The notes: generated by a model from the sequence alone, not told the origin. A DNA stretch of 64,000 nucleotides from CAZGNZ01 sp964527215 (GCA_964527215.1 CAZGNZ010000001.1:124001-188000), one strand, 5' to 3'; shown: positions 47,090 through 56,718, counted from the stretch's first letter. Numbers and translations: made by a program.

Positions 47090-50000
47090 CTACTTCAGCA
47101 GCATAACCTTTCTGGATTCTGTGACGGTTTCCGTGATCAAACGTATGATGTAGACACCGCTTGCCTGACCGGAAGCATCCCAGTTCATGGAATGATATCC
47201 AGCCGGCATATTTCCACTGAACAGAGAGGTGATTTCCCTTCCCATGGCATCGTAAACGATAATTTCCAGTCTGCTGTCCTCAGGCAAGGAGAAATCAACA
47301 GTAGTGACAGGGTTGAAGGGATTGGGATATGCAGCGCTGAGTGCAAACTCATCCGGGATGGAATTCACCACCGCAAACACACCGTTGCCGCTCCAGTCGG
47401 CAGTCAGCATGGTTTCAACCTGAACAAGACCGGTATAATACAATAGGATATCTTCAGTCTCACTGCCGTTGGTGTTTACACCGACCAGGCGGGTATCTGA
47501 ATGATCAACCAGCCAGCCGTCGGGCAGGTTTGAAGATGTGATTACGAGGTCACCCTGGAAACTGATTTCAAAACCGGCAATTTCCCCGTCAGACGTGATT
47601 TTCATCTCTCCGCCGCCAACCTGCAGCTGAGCTTCTGAAACAGGATTTAGACGCAAAACGTCATTACCAAGGATGTGGGCGACCACAGCCACAACATCCA
47701 GAATATCAATGGCTCCGTCTCCGTTCCAGTCACCTGCATAATCAATATAACTGGTGTGTTCCAAGTGACCCAGAATTACACTGACAATCTGAACAATATC
47801 AAGAATGTCAATATTGAAATCGCCGTTCACATCACCGGCATCACCCACCATCACTGATTCCAGAGGTGAATTTTCGGACTCATTCTCATGAACATCCGTA
47901 GCCGTGATTGAATACATGTACTCACCGCCTGACGACAGGCCAACATCCTGAAAACTGCTGGTGGCGCTGTAGCCGATCAACTCACCGTTTCGGTAGACTG
48001 TGAAATACTGAAAATCCGCATCCTGCGGCTCATCCCAGCTGATTTCAACAGACTGATTTCCATAGACTGCCAGGAATCCGGACGGAACGGTTGGTGCAAG
48101 ATTGTCGACAGAGTATCCTTCTGCAACGGTGGATTCGTATATCATCCCTGCCTGGGAAATCGAATACACCTGGAATGAAGTCAGAGCATTGTCAACAGAT
48201 GTGGAATCAAACAATGTGGGCACTACCAATGAGTACCGGTCGCTGCCGTCCGCAGGATGATCCCCGACAAGAGTCCATGTATCATCATAGGCATCATACC
48301 GTTTAATCGTATAGAACTCCACCGGGTCAGGCGCGATGCCGTCATTAACAAATGCATCCCAAATCACTTTGACCTGGCCTCCCTGGTCATTGGGAATATC
48401 ATCAATTGAGACGATATCGCCATCGAGAGCACCGTTCTGCATGGCGGTTATGGATGCATTCAGCAATGCAACGGTAAAGGCCGGGTTGTGAATGCCGTAG
48501 CTGTGATCATAATACACCATGTCATAGTTGAAAGCGGCCTTCAATTCGGTCAGCGACCATGTTTCATCCACATCGTCATGGGGATCATAATGAGTTGTGT
48601 CGTCGGAATGGGGCAGCATGGCTCCTAATATGTCAAGGAGTCCGTGAACCTCGTGCTGCAGCCCTTCAGGTGTGCCGTCGCCGTCAAGATCCGCATTGCC
48701 GTCAACATAAAACATTTTTTCATCAAATGAATCACCCACATCACCGTGACAGTCAGTGCAGATGGCTACATTGTCAACGCCCTCTTCCGTAACAACCGAG
48801 AATGAATGCCCGCCGACCAGCAGCGAATGTCCTTCATCATCGGTCATCGGCGAACCCATATGACATGACGTGCATGAATTCTCAATGCCGGCCAGATGAG
48901 GTGAGGTGGGCAGATCAAGTCCAAAAGTGATCGCATTGGTTGCCGCCAGCATATCTGCCTGCGGAACATAATGCGGACCGTAATGTGAATGCGGCTCATC
49001 GGAGTAGGAGTCTGCGTCACGGCGGCCTTGATGACAGTTCATGCAAAGCTTTCCGGATCCGCCCTGGGTGACCATTTCTCCGTTGTTCAGCTCAACATCC
49101 GCCAGAGTACGTATCTGATACATGTTTTCAGCACTGTGCGGTTCATGACAGGTGGCACAGGTGATCGGCATATAACTGGGATCGAAATCGGGATCATCGG
49201 TTTCAACGCCGTCAACATACTGTATAAATCCGGTTCCGGTATGACATCTGACACAGCTTTCCCTGCCGGGTCCGGTCGGGTATGATGTGGGTGCTGCATG
49301 ACCGGAAATATCCCACTGCTCCGGATATACATGATAATGACCGTCATCGTGGCAGTAGGCACAATTTGCGGATTCCAGGTTGGATACCATGCGGTTATCG
49401 GACGTTTGACCCATATGAGCACTGCCCGGTCCATGACAGCTTTCACACTGAATCCGACCCAGCTGCATTGCATCAGGGTAAAAATCATAAAGCAGATCAA
49501 ACACACCCGGGAAGAGATGACCGTCCTCTGAGCCGTAATTGTCAACCAGATCAGCCGAGTCAGGAAATACAAATTCCCAGTCATCAAATCCATCGTTATC
49601 CGCATAAATATCGTGACCGGTTGTATGGCAGTCCAGACAGTAGCTGGCATAGTGGTCACTCAGTGTTCCATTCATTCCTTCCTCAAAGATGGAGTAGTGA
49701 CCAGTCATTTCCCATTCCGAATGCTGATCTGAGTGACACATACCGCACAAACCGTCATCTATTCCAATATAGTGGGCTGCATTAACAGTGACCTCGGCCA
49801 TAACACCATTATCAGAAAATTCAATAATATATGTACCCTCCAGATCCGGCATGAAAGAAATTACCTGAGTATATTCATCAGGATTTTCTGAAGGACCCGG
49901 TACCGAGGCAGAACCGGCAGGTGCAGACAAAACTGTCCAGACAGGGGCTGTCAGAACAGCATCGGATGTACCCTGAAGGAACATGGTGGTTTCAACACCG

Positions 50001-50158
50001 ACATTCAATAATCCCGTATATCGATACTCATATATGTCCAACGTATCCAGACCGGCTTCGCGGGGCGAAACACCATATGGTTCCACAGTTACTGTCTGTG
50101 ACAGCAGGACAGTGAACATGCATATTATTACAATTGGTAGCAGTGGTGCATTTTTCAT
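47090..50158 (-). CDS. Nonahaem surface cytochrome with Ig-like, fibronectin-like and dockerin-like modules and a T9SS sorting domain
   Basis: 1022 residues, preceded by a strong AGGAGG site. Order: signal peptide (about 1-20); Ig/PKD-like module (about 60-130); nine CxxCH motifs between about 137 and 470 (CGMCH, CLDCH, CESCH, CAYCH, CVRCH, CATCH, CMNCH, CTSCH, CTDCH) with c554/nitrite-reductase-like spacing; a mixed region; an Fn3-like module with VSWDEPQ-like wording (about 690-770). Two Asp-rich dockerin/EF-hand-like repeats follow (GDVNGDFNIDILDIVQIV; GDWNGDGAIDILDVVAVV), then a C-terminal T9SS type A domain (AYPNPFNPVTTVDFSLPE ... GVYIIRL ... KVMLLK). The end implies export to the outer surface, so it is a candidate terminal electron-transfer protein. 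It has its own long AT-rich upstream region. Confidence 0.9.
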   Translation of the reverse strand: MKNAPLLPIVIICMFTVLLSQTVTVEPYGVSPREAGLDTLDIYEYRYTGLLNVGVETTMFLQGTSDAVLTAPVWTVLSAPAGSASVPGPSENPDEYTQVISFMPDLEGTYIIEFSDNGVMAEVTVNAAHYIGIDDGLCGMCHSDQHSEWEMTGHYSIFEEGMNGTLSDHYASYCLDCHTTGHDIYADNDGFDDWEFVFPDSADLVDNYGSEDGHLFPGVFDLLYDFYPDAMQLGRIQCESCHGPGSAHMGQTSDNRMVSNLESANCAYCHDDGHYHVYPEQWDISGHAAPTSYPTGPGRESCVRCHTGTGFIQYVDGVETDDPDFDPSYMPITCATCHEPHSAENMYQIRTLADVELNNGEMVTQGGSGKLCMNCHQGRRDADSYSDEPHSHYGPHYVPQADMLAATNAITFGLDLPTSPHLAGIENSCTSCHMGSPMTDDEGHSLLVGGHSFSVVTEEGVDNVAICTDCHGDVGDSFDEKMFYVDGNADLDGDGTPEGLQHEVHGLLDILGAMLPHSDDTTHYDPHDDVDETWSLTELKAAFNYDMVYYDHSYGIHNPAFTVALLNASITAMQNGALDGDIVSIDDIPNDQGGQVKVIWDAFVNDGIAPDPVEFYTIKRYDAYDDTWTLVGDHPADGSDRYSLVVPTLFDSTSVDNALTSFQVYSISQAGMIYESTVAEGYSVDNLAPTVPSGFLAVYGNQSVEISWDEPQDADFQYFTVYRNGELIGYSATSSFQDVGLSSGGEYMYSITATDVHENESENSPLESVMVGDAGDVNGDFNIDILDIVQIVSVILGHLEHTSYIDYAGDWNGDGAIDILDVVAVVAHILGNDVLRLNPVSEAQLQVGGGEMKITSDGEIAGFEISFQGDLVITSSNLPDGWLVDHSDTRLVGVNTNGSETEDILLYYTGLVQVETMLTADWSGNGVFAVVNSIPDEFALSAAYPNPFNPVTTVDFSLPEDSRLEIIVYDAMGREITSLFSGNMPAGYHSMNWDASGQASGVYIIRLITETVTESRKVMLLK

Positions 50159-50557
50159 GAAGTAACCTCCTGTTGTTGGTCGGAATTAGGATTAATTCCT
50201 TTAAGATAGGATGAGTGAATTTAGCAGATGAGTTATTGTGATAACAAGACCTAAATGTATTAAATATAATATAATGTTTATCAATAAATGCAATTAATAT
50301 AAATAATAGATAATAATTATAATAAATATTGAAATACACCCAATGCAAATATTTCAGTGTAGGATATTTATGGGATTGCTTAATTCAAGGATATAATTTG
50401 AAAATTTAAACCGAATTTTTCATGAGAATATCTGTGCGTAAACTGTTTCATAATTTCCGGTTTATGATAGTTCTGGTTGATTCTGCACAGACAGTCAGCA
50501 GACTGATTTTAAATTAGCTCGATATTTGTTCTCATTGTACTGTCCGGTACAATGTCG
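50159..50557. other. AT-rich upstream region of the surface cytochrome, no gene
   Basis: A 710-bp gap separates the two cytochrome genes. From about 50200 to 50360 the sequence is extremely AT-rich, consistent with a promoter/UP-element region. Repeats and a terminator occupy 50558-50830. No ORF in the gap shows coding features. Confidence 0.6.
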
Positions 50558-50648
50558 ATGAATTTCCCCGCCCGTCAGCTGACGGGTGGGGTATCAGTAA
50601 ACGATCGGGTCATTATATGTCTCGCCGCCACGCCAAATGACGGATTTT
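50558..50648 (-). repeat. Palindromic dispersed repeat, copy R2
   Basis: Reverse-complement copy of R1 with the same two palindromes (CCCGTCAGCTGACGGG and a GTCATTTGGCGTGGCGGC-type stem) and the ATGAATTTCCCCG end. It lies in the gap after the 17-haem cytochrome gene. Confidence 0.85.
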
Positions 50649-50704
50649 CAATAACCGGCGGGGAATCCACCATGTCACACTTGTCAGTCAGGAGACGGAT
50701 TAAA

Positions 50705-50724
50705 AATCCGCCAACCGGCGGATT
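50705..50724. repeat. Perfect 8-bp inverted repeat related to the dispersed repeats
   Basis: AATCCGCC, AACC loop, GGCGGATT. It uses the same AATCCGCC word that opens R1 and R3, so it is probably a decayed or variant half element. Confidence 0.7.
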
Positions 50725-50799
50725 CATATCTCTTTGCAGGCCTTTCATAATCAATCGTCTCCGCCATTTCATTTCGAAACCTCATGAAACATCCGGACT

Positions 50800-50830
50800 A
50801 AAAAGACCAGACCGGATTGAACCGGTCTGG
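50800..50830 (-). terminator. Terminator of the 17-haem cytochrome gene
   Basis: Nine-base-pair perfect stem (50807-50815 with 50822-50830), 6-nt loop and a T-rich minus-strand tail (TCTTTTT). It begins 38 bp after the stop codon at 50869. Confidence 0.85.
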
Positions 50831-50868
50831 AAATTGGAATCTGAAGTTCAGCTGGAATACGTTTTGGG

Positions 50869-53370
50869 TCAGAAAAAGGTGCCCACGATAATCAGTGTCA
50901 GAAGCAGGAAACCAACGATCAGGAAAATCGCACCAATAATCAGCAGAAGCTTTTTTAATACGGGATGGGTGGGGTTTATCAGGGCTTCCTGATATTCAGA
51001 ATCACTGAGGAGGTTTTTTTCTCTGGGCCGCTCTTTGGCGAATCTTTCCTCTGTTACCCGGCCTGTGAATATGACTTCATCCATGGGGAATGCGCCCGGG
51101 CGCAGATGGGTGTTGAAAAAATGCACCGTAAAAATGAATGCAGTTGCAAGCAGAGCTTCTTCCGAATGGATAATATGCGCGGCATTGATCAGCCAGCCGG
51201 GAAATGCCCGTGCAAACTGTTCCGGAAACCAGAGTGTCAGACCGCTGATTCCAATAACAATCATGCCCCAGAAAACTGCAAAGTAATCGAATTTTTCCCA
51301 GTATGTCCAGCGGCCGAACTCCGGTTCTTTTTTCCGCAATCCGATGAAATAAGCCAGATGATTGAAGAAATCAGAAAAATCCTGGAGATTTGGTACTAAA
51401 CTGTCAGGTCCCCAGAACAGTCCTTTTTGTTTTCTCACTGTCGCTTTATAGATCAGCATGAATACATGGATGAACATAACGACAAACAGAATTACTGCAG
51501 CCACCCGGTGAGCCAATGCGGCAGCATGAAATCCGACAATATTGTGAACAAACCAGTTTGCCATCTCTGAATGACTGTATTTTAGAGGCAGACCGGTTCC
51601 TGCCAGCACCAGAAACCCACCGGCCATGAAAAAGTGAAGAATTCGGTCGAACAGGTTGAATCTCTTTACGCGACGGCTGGTTTTTGGAGGAGGATGGATG
51701 GGGCCGTGTCTTAACCTGTGGATCATGAGTCGAATAAGCCAGAGCAGTGTATGGCCGCCAAATACAACAAACACGCCGCCAAGGAGCCAGATCATAAACA
51801 GATGTATGCCGTGAAGGACAGGGTTTTCCTTCTCAGTCATTGGAGTGTAATGTTCCAGATACTGAACAAAATTCTCACTGACATTTTCATGGCACTGGCT
51901 GCAGGTTTCAATAATGCGTTCTTTTCCTATACTGGAGGCCGGGTGATCGGAAGGCAGAATTGAATGATTGTCGTGACAGGAGACACAGGTGGCAAATTCT
52001 TCACCCTGATATCCCAGCTGATACATTTGACCGTGATAAGATGTGTTGTATCCTTCCACGACATGTGCGTTCAGCTGAAATTTCATGGTTAGACTGCGGT
52101 CCGCATGGCAGCGGCTGCAAAGGTCAATGGTGGATTGTCCGATGAATTTCTCATCCGATTTCTGGATTCTGCGTTCATCGTGACACTCGATACAGCCCGG
52201 AGCTTCAAAATGACCCTTTTGTCTGGCGATATAATGAGAGGACTGCTCGTATTCTTTCTGCACGTCCGGATGACAGTCCGCGCAGGATTTTTCCAGAGCC
52301 TGGTCCTGGGAATGCTCCGGTGCCATGTAGTGATATGTATGGCAGTCTCCGCAGTTGGAGGCTTCCCCGTTTGCTATTTTCTCCAGTTCGGTTCTGTGAA
52401 TAATACCATGGGCATCATTTTCACCAATGATAAGATCCTGCCCGTGGCAGCGAATACAGACACGGTCCAGTTCGATATCAAACACCGTGGTTCGAGTGGT
52501 ACCCACCATTTCGGTCTCATGACCGGTGTGACATACAACACACGTTGTCATTCGGGGATCCTCAAGGCGGTCCGGCTGGTGGATGGATGCTTCATAGCCG
52601 GAATGACACTTCGTACAGACCATATCCAGTCTTGCAACAGACACTCGACTGTCCGGATCACGCGGGGAGAGTACTTTGTGGCTGGCGTGACAGTCAGAGC
52701 ATATAGGCGCTTCAAGATTGCCCTGAGTCAGCTGTTCATAATGCCCGCTGTTGAAGTAGTTTTCAACGTTTTCCCGGTGACAGATTCGGCAGGATTCCGC
52801 GAGGTGAATTTTCCATCCAAATTCGGTATACTGCTGCTTTTCATGCTTATTGTGCGGTGAATGGCAGGAGACGCAGGTGACATCACCGGTCTGGGTGTCT
52901 TCATGCCAGTGTGCTGACTGCAGGAACTCATCCAGGATATCCTGATGACAGGTTCCGCAGACCTGCCGCGGCTGACCTTGCCAACTGACTTTATGAGCTC
53001 CGTGGCAGTCAGAACAAGTCGGCAAAGCGGTATATCCTTTTGCCCGCAGCGGAGCGAAAAATCCGTCTATGAACTCTTCCTGGGCATCTTCATGACAGAT
53101 ACCGCAGTCAGGTATGATCAGACGTTCTTCATGAGGGAAATCATCTATGCCGTCTAAATCTTCATGACAGTCAATGCAATCAAAGTCCTCATGCGGGGTT
53201 CCTGATAAATGATCCGATGTCACATGCAGAGACACTTCCACACCATGTTTCACTTGTGAGAGTTTCTCATCGTCATGACAGGCTTCACAGGTTTCATTGT
53301 CCTGCATTAGAACTGGGGTCGTTAAAATTCCGACAAGACCGGCAAACAGCAGAATTCTATTCCGAAGCAT
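50869..53370 (-). CDS. 17-haem cytochrome c fused to a b-type cytochrome
   Basis: 833 residues. A signal peptide (ILLFAGLVGILTTPVLMQ) is followed by seventeen CxxCH motifs (CEACH, CIDCH, CGICH, CSDCH, CGTCH, CVSCH, CRICH, CSDCH, CTKCH, CVVCH, CIRCH, CGDCH, CADCH, CIECH, CSRCH, CVSCH, CSQCH) over about 500 residues. From about residue 530 a b561/HydC-like membrane domain follows with His-bearing helices (FDRILHFFMAGGFLVLAGTGLPLKY, ALAHRVAAVILFVVMFIHVFML, AHIIHSEEALLATAFIFTVHFFNTHL). A final single helix ends the protein (KLLLIIGAIFLIVGFLLLTLIIV). It is a larger paralogue of the 11-haem fusion at 44191. It stands alone between terminators, so it is probably its own transcript and an alternative quinol-to-periplasm route. 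Confidence 0.88.
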   Translation of the reverse strand: MLRNRILLFAGLVGILTTPVLMQDNETCEACHDDEKLSQVKHGVEVSLHVTSDHLSGTPHEDFDCIDCHEDLDGIDDFPHEERLIIPDCGICHEDAQEEFIDGFFAPLRAKGYTALPTCSDCHGAHKVSWQGQPRQVCGTCHQDILDEFLQSAHWHEDTQTGDVTCVSCHSPHNKHEKQQYTEFGWKIHLAESCRICHRENVENYFNSGHYEQLTQGNLEAPICSDCHASHKVLSPRDPDSRVSVARLDMVCTKCHSGYEASIHQPDRLEDPRMTTCVVCHTGHETEMVGTTRTTVFDIELDRVCIRCHGQDLIIGENDAHGIIHRTELEKIANGEASNCGDCHTYHYMAPEHSQDQALEKSCADCHPDVQKEYEQSSHYIARQKGHFEAPGCIECHDERRIQKSDEKFIGQSTIDLCSRCHADRSLTMKFQLNAHVVEGYNTSYHGQMYQLGYQGEEFATCVSCHDNHSILPSDHPASSIGKERIIETCSQCHENVSENFVQYLEHYTPMTEKENPVLHGIHLFMIWLLGGVFVVFGGHTLLWLIRLMIHRLRHGPIHPPPKTSRRVKRFNLFDRILHFFMAGGFLVLAGTGLPLKYSHSEMANWFVHNIVGFHAAALAHRVAAVILFVVMFIHVFMLIYKATVRKQKGLFWGPDSLVPNLQDFSDFFNHLAYFIGLRKKEPEFGRWTYWEKFDYFAVFWGMIVIGISGLTLWFPEQFARAFPGWLINAAHIIHSEEALLATAFIFTVHFFNTHLRPGAFPMDEVIFTGRVTEERFAKERPREKNLLSDSEYQEALINPTHPVLKKLLLIIGAIFLIVGFLLLTLIIVGTFF

Positions 53371-53540
53371 ATTTTACCTTTCGATAGATTCCGGTAATTG
53401 TATATTTGGATATTACTATATGTAAGAGGATAAGAGTTCCGGAACCGGATATAAAACTACAGAGATTTTATTATCCGATTAAACAGAAAAGTATGGCTGG
53501 GAGAAAACCTTGTATGGGTGAGTTGTGTCGGTTAAAAAGT

Positions 53541-53584
53541 AAAAATGCCATACCTGTTCAGGAAAACAGGTATGGCATTTTTTT
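53541..53584. terminator. Bidirectional terminator after the Ext-like operon
   Basis: A perfect 13-bp stem (53546-53558 with 53565-53577), 6-nt loop, five A's before and seven T's after. It lies about 20 bp past the stop of the c554-like gene and would stop the minus-strand operon before the 17-haem gene. Confidence 0.92.
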
Positions 53585-53602
53585 CTGGAGTGTAAACCGA
53601 AG

Positions 53603-54187
53603 TTATTTCTTTTTATCCTCCGGTGTGGGATGAGCGACTTCTTTGATACGCTCAGCAAAAACGAACTTTTTATAGGTCGGGCTTTTTTCATTGTGACAGG
53701 ATATGCAAAGAGCTTCATTTGGTTCAATGAGACCCACAGAAGCGCCGTCAGTAGTGCCGACCGTAATGGCCTTCATCACTTTTTTAGATTTATATTCACT
53801 GCCCGGACCGTGACAGCCTTCGCAGCCGACGCCTTTCAAACCGGTCATCCGCTTGACATCCTTGGTGGGCTTGCCTTTGTCCGTTGTCTGGGCCCAGAAC
53901 TTTTCATCCTTCACCTCGAACCCGCCTGATCCAAAACCAGTCGCATGACAGGAGAGACATTCAGGTGCCTGCCAGGCCGGTACATTCAGTTTCATCTCTT
54001 CTGCAATCTTCTTTGACTGTTCGGATTTCAGGGTTTCCATTGCACCAATATGCAGACCTTTTTCCCAGGCACCAAACTGGTGTTTATGGCACATTTTGCA
54101 TTTGGCTGAACCAACATATTCAAACTTTGCATCCTGTGCCCACATGAATGGTACACAGAGCAAAAAAAGTATCCAAAATCGTTTCAT
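53603..54187 (-). CDS. Tetrahaem c-type cytochrome, c554-like
   Basis: 194 residues from ATG 54187, where a signal peptide begins (FWILFLLCVPFMWAQ); the frame is open further upstream without signal-like sequence. Four CxxCH motifs (CKMCH, CLSCH, CEGCH, CISCH) are set in the pattern of the cytochrome c554 family, including YVGSAKCKMCHKHQFGAWEKGLH and GVGCEGCHGPGSEY. Probably a soluble periplasmic carrier. Last gene of the operon; the stop is followed by a strong terminator. Confidence 0.88.
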   Translation of the reverse strand: MKRFWILFLLCVPFMWAQDAKFEYVGSAKCKMCHKHQFGAWEKGLHIGAMETLKSEQSKKIAEEMKLNVPAWQAPECLSCHATGFGSGGFEVKDEKFWAQTTDKGKPTKDVKRMTGLKGVGCEGCHGPGSEYKSKKVMKAITVGTTDGASVGLIEPNEALCISCHNEKSPTYKKFVFAERIKEVAHPTPEDKKK

Positions 54188-54213
54188 AACTAACTTCCTC
54201 ACTTTTTCATCCG

Positions 54214-54645
54214 TTAGAAAATGGGATTTTCCGCCCCATGGCACTGATGGCAGCCCATGGCAACTGGTCCATCGCTGTTTAGACTGTGGCACTGCCAGCA
54301 TGTTTCCGCCTGGTCCTCGGAACCGTTGGGATCCATCCCTGCGCCGTGAAAATCATCAGTTCCGGATCTCAGATGATCGATGGTACCCGGGTGGCCGCTG
54401 GCACCTCCGGCATGACACATGGTACATGAAACACCGGAATGTCCGCCATCCAGAAAAGTACCGTGACAGGTCTTGCATGACTCGAGTCCTTCCCAACCAC
54501 GGGTCGCAAGCATCTGGCCGTGAAAATCAACACTGTTTTGATTCATCCAGGTGTCGCTGTGGGTATCTGGCTGAACAGATTCAGTACAGGACCAGAAGCT
54601 CAGAGCGGTGACGATCAAAATGGTTAACGCGGTATATCTTTTCAT
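54214..54645 (-). CDS. Tetrahaem lipoprotein cytochrome
   Basis: 143 residues from ATG 54645. The signal ends in a lipobox-like LSFWSC (Cys20). CxxCH motifs are CKTCH, CTMCH, CWQCH and CHQCH. The ATG lies 1 bp after the previous gene's stop. Its GGAGG ribosome-binding site is made by that gene's last codons (Gly-Gly after its final haem motif), so translation is coupled. Possibly the outer-membrane-attached haem subunit of the conduit. Confidence 0.85.
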   Translation of the reverse strand: MKRYTALTILIVTALSFWSCTESVQPDTHSDTWMNQNSVDFHGQMLATRGWEGLESCKTCHGTFLDGGHSGVSCTMCHAGGASGHPGTIDHLRSGTDDFHGAGMDPNGSEDQAETCWQCHSLNSDGPVAMGCHQCHGAENPIF

Positions 54646-54646
54646 A

Positions 54647-55474
54647 TTAACCTCCATGACAGCGTTGGCAGTAGTGCGGCTGATGACAGGACTGACATAC
54701 TTCGGGTGTGGATTCTGCGGCATCTGCATGCATTCCCGCATTGCCGTTGATTATGCCCCAGGTTGTCAGATTGTGATCGGCTGGCATAATCATCCGCTGT
54801 ATGTGACAGGACTGACAGTCATTTTCAATTTGATGGCAGGTCATGCATTCAACTGCATCCAGCCGGGCTTCCAATCCGTGAGCCACAATATAGGCCGGTG
54901 GATGAGTACTTTTTTCAAAACCCGAATGGTGATGACAGTCATCGCAGAATTTTTCCGTATGGCACATGCTGCAGCTGGCGGCCTGCGGGTGATTGACGGA
55001 CAGACCGTGGTCCTCATCCCAGGTGATGTCATGGCTGGCAGGTTCATGTGACTGATGGCATTGTGAACAGGCTGCCCTTGGCCATGGCTGGCGCAGCGCT
55101 TCACCGTCATCTGAGGTGATTCCGCTGTGGCAGGTTTCACAATTTGGTGTGGATGGCCGGTGTGCGGCATGGGAAAAGTCCACGCCGGATGTGGATCCCA
55201 TCAGGGGATATGTGTCGGCCTCATCCACATTGGAATGGCATAGTTCACATTCATCTTCCACATCGTGACATTCGGAGCAGAAATCCATATCCGGCAGATA
55301 TCCCGGTGTGAGAGATTCAGAGTCTGAAACACCGCTGTGACAGTAGTCGCAGGATAGTTCGACATCCGTAATATGAAGATCATGCGGAAATATGATGTGA
55401 TCCGGATCCATTGAGAATCCGTAAGCCGCTAACAAGCTGACTGTCAGCAATGCTTTACAGAGTATACGAAACAT
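54647..55474 (-). CDS. 11-haem periplasmic c-type cytochrome
   Basis: 275 residues from ATG 55474, preceded by GAGGAGG. A signal peptide (ILCKALLTVSLLAAYGFS) is followed by eleven CxxCH motifs (CDYCH, CSECH, CELCH, CETCH, CSQCH, CSMCH, CDDCH, CMTCH, CQSCH, CQSCH, CQRCH), about one haem per 24 residues. The last motif sits three residues from the C-terminus. It overlaps the barrel gene by 20 bp, the gene pairing expected of a porin-cytochrome conduit in which the cytochrome plugs the barrel. Confidence 0.88.
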   Translation of the reverse strand: MFRILCKALLTVSLLAAYGFSMDPDHIIFPHDLHITDVELSCDYCHSGVSDSESLTPGYLPDMDFCSECHDVEDECELCHSNVDEADTYPLMGSTSGVDFSHAAHRPSTPNCETCHSGITSDDGEALRQPWPRAACSQCHQSHEPASHDITWDEDHGLSVNHPQAASCSMCHTEKFCDDCHHHSGFEKSTHPPAYIVAHGLEARLDAVECMTCHQIENDCQSCHIQRMIMPADHNLTTWGIINGNAGMHADAAESTPEVCQSCHQPHYCQRCHGG

Positions 55475-56633
55475 TGATACCTCCTCGACCGTCTTCATCA
55501 TAATATGGGTTTTCAATATACATTCCATATACCTGGAAACTGAGATGGGCACAGGGTCTCCAGTTCAGTCTCAGCTGGGCACCAATGGTGTCCCGGGCTT
55601 CTATCAGATCGTCATAATCATAAGAATTCAGCGAGATACCCGCATTGGCACTGATGGTTTGGGTGATGTGTCGATTTAATCCGGCAAACCAGCCAAGATT
55701 CTGATAATCACCGGATTGGCTGCTGATCAGACCAAACTGCAGACAGCGCCACTGAATGCTGCTGCTGAAACCCATATTGGTATCATCAGACATGCGGTAT
55801 ATCAGGCGATTGTACAGGGCAAACTCTGCAATCCTGCTTTGTACTCCAGCAGACAGCGTGGGGGCGACCAGAAGGTCTTCATCCAGTCCCGGGAATACAT
55901 TTTCCGTGAAAATCTGACGCTGTTTTAAACTCAAAATCAATTCATGCTGATTGAACTGCCGGCTGAGTCTGAAACGCATTGAATGGATATTTTCATCAGT
56001 CACATTGAATGAAAATTTGGCCCGGTAGCTGAAGGAAAGCAAATTCCGGCCGTTCAGTGAACCGCCGATAATCAGTGGGTCATCCAGTTCATCGTTGTCA
56101 TACAGATAACTGATTACATTCAATCCAAATCCCATTCCACCGTCAGTTCCGGCTGTCCAGTCGGCTGCCATAAACATGGTTGGATCTTCTTCGGTCTCTG
56201 CAAACTGCGGGATCGATCCACCGCTCACTCCCAGCTTGCCGAATTTTCCCAGACACATGCTGTAACGGGCGCCGTCATACTTGGTGTTCGCAAATGAATT
56301 CCAGTAGTTGAGCCGCCCCAGATTCAATGTGCCGAATTTGCTGTACAGGGAAACATCAGCACTGTGAATCTGAAATTCGTCGGTAAAGCGGTAATTCGGG
56401 GAGCCGTAGGACAAATCGGTTTTAAAGGAAACAAGACTGCCGTAGGACTGCTGATAGGATAGAAAGGTCCGGTAGTGAACAGTGTCATCCAGTGCATCTG
56501 AGCGGTACAGGTCGCCGGAGGTGTCGTTGAACATGTTCAGCCGGGGGGTGATCATGCTTTGGGTGATCGTGAGATTCGGACCTCCGGCAAATCCAATCCC
56601 CGCAATGATGAGCAATACAAAAATTCTTTTCAT
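55455..56633 (-). CDS. Outer-membrane beta-barrel of the cytochrome conduit (ExtI-like position)
   Basis: 392 residues from ATG 56633, with a signal peptide (VLLIIAGIGFAGG). Alternating strands with aromatic girdles suggest a barrel of about 18-22 strands: LNLGRLNYWNSF, GRNLLSFSYRAKFSFNV, MRFRLSRQFNQHELILSLKQRQIF, ending GGINVSYTL. No cysteine haem motif. It is smaller than MtrB/PioB and close to the compact barrels reported in Geobacter ext clusters. Its place between a rhodanese lipoprotein and an 11-haem cytochrome supports a trans-outer-membrane electron conduit role. A 9-bp-stem hairpin lies upstream in the mRNA. Confidence 0.75.
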   Translation of the reverse strand: MKRIFVLLIIAGIGFAGGPNLTITQSMITPRLNMFNDTSGDLYRSDALDDTVHYRTFLSYQQSYGSLVSFKTDLSYGSPNYRFTDEFQIHSADVSLYSKFGTLNLGRLNYWNSFANTKYDGARYSMCLGKFGKLGVSGGSIPQFAETEEDPTMFMAADWTAGTDGGMGFGLNVISYLYDNDELDDPLIIGGSLNGRNLLSFSYRAKFSFNVTDENIHSMRFRLSRQFNQHELILSLKQRQIFTENVFPGLDEDLLVAPTLSAGVQSRIAEFALYNRLIYRMSDDTNMGFSSSIQWRCLQFGLISSQSGDYQNLGWFAGLNRHITQTISANAGISLNSYDYDDLIEARDTIGAQLRLNWRPCAHLSFQVYGMYIENPYYDEDGRGGINVSYTL

Positions 56634-56659
56634 AATCTCATTCATCAAAAAGGTTGAAA

Positions 56660-56692
56660 GGGAGCAAACCCACATTCATGGCATTTGCTCCC
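56660..56692 (-). other. Intercistronic mRNA hairpin between rhodanese and barrel genes
   Basis: Perfect 9-bp stem (56660-56668 with 56684-56692) and 15-nt loop, with no T-tract on the minus strand. It is more likely an mRNA stabiliser or processing site than a terminator. Confidence 0.5.
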
Positions 56693-56718
56693 TGAAAAAG
56701 TTCGCTTTGGCGAAAGGC

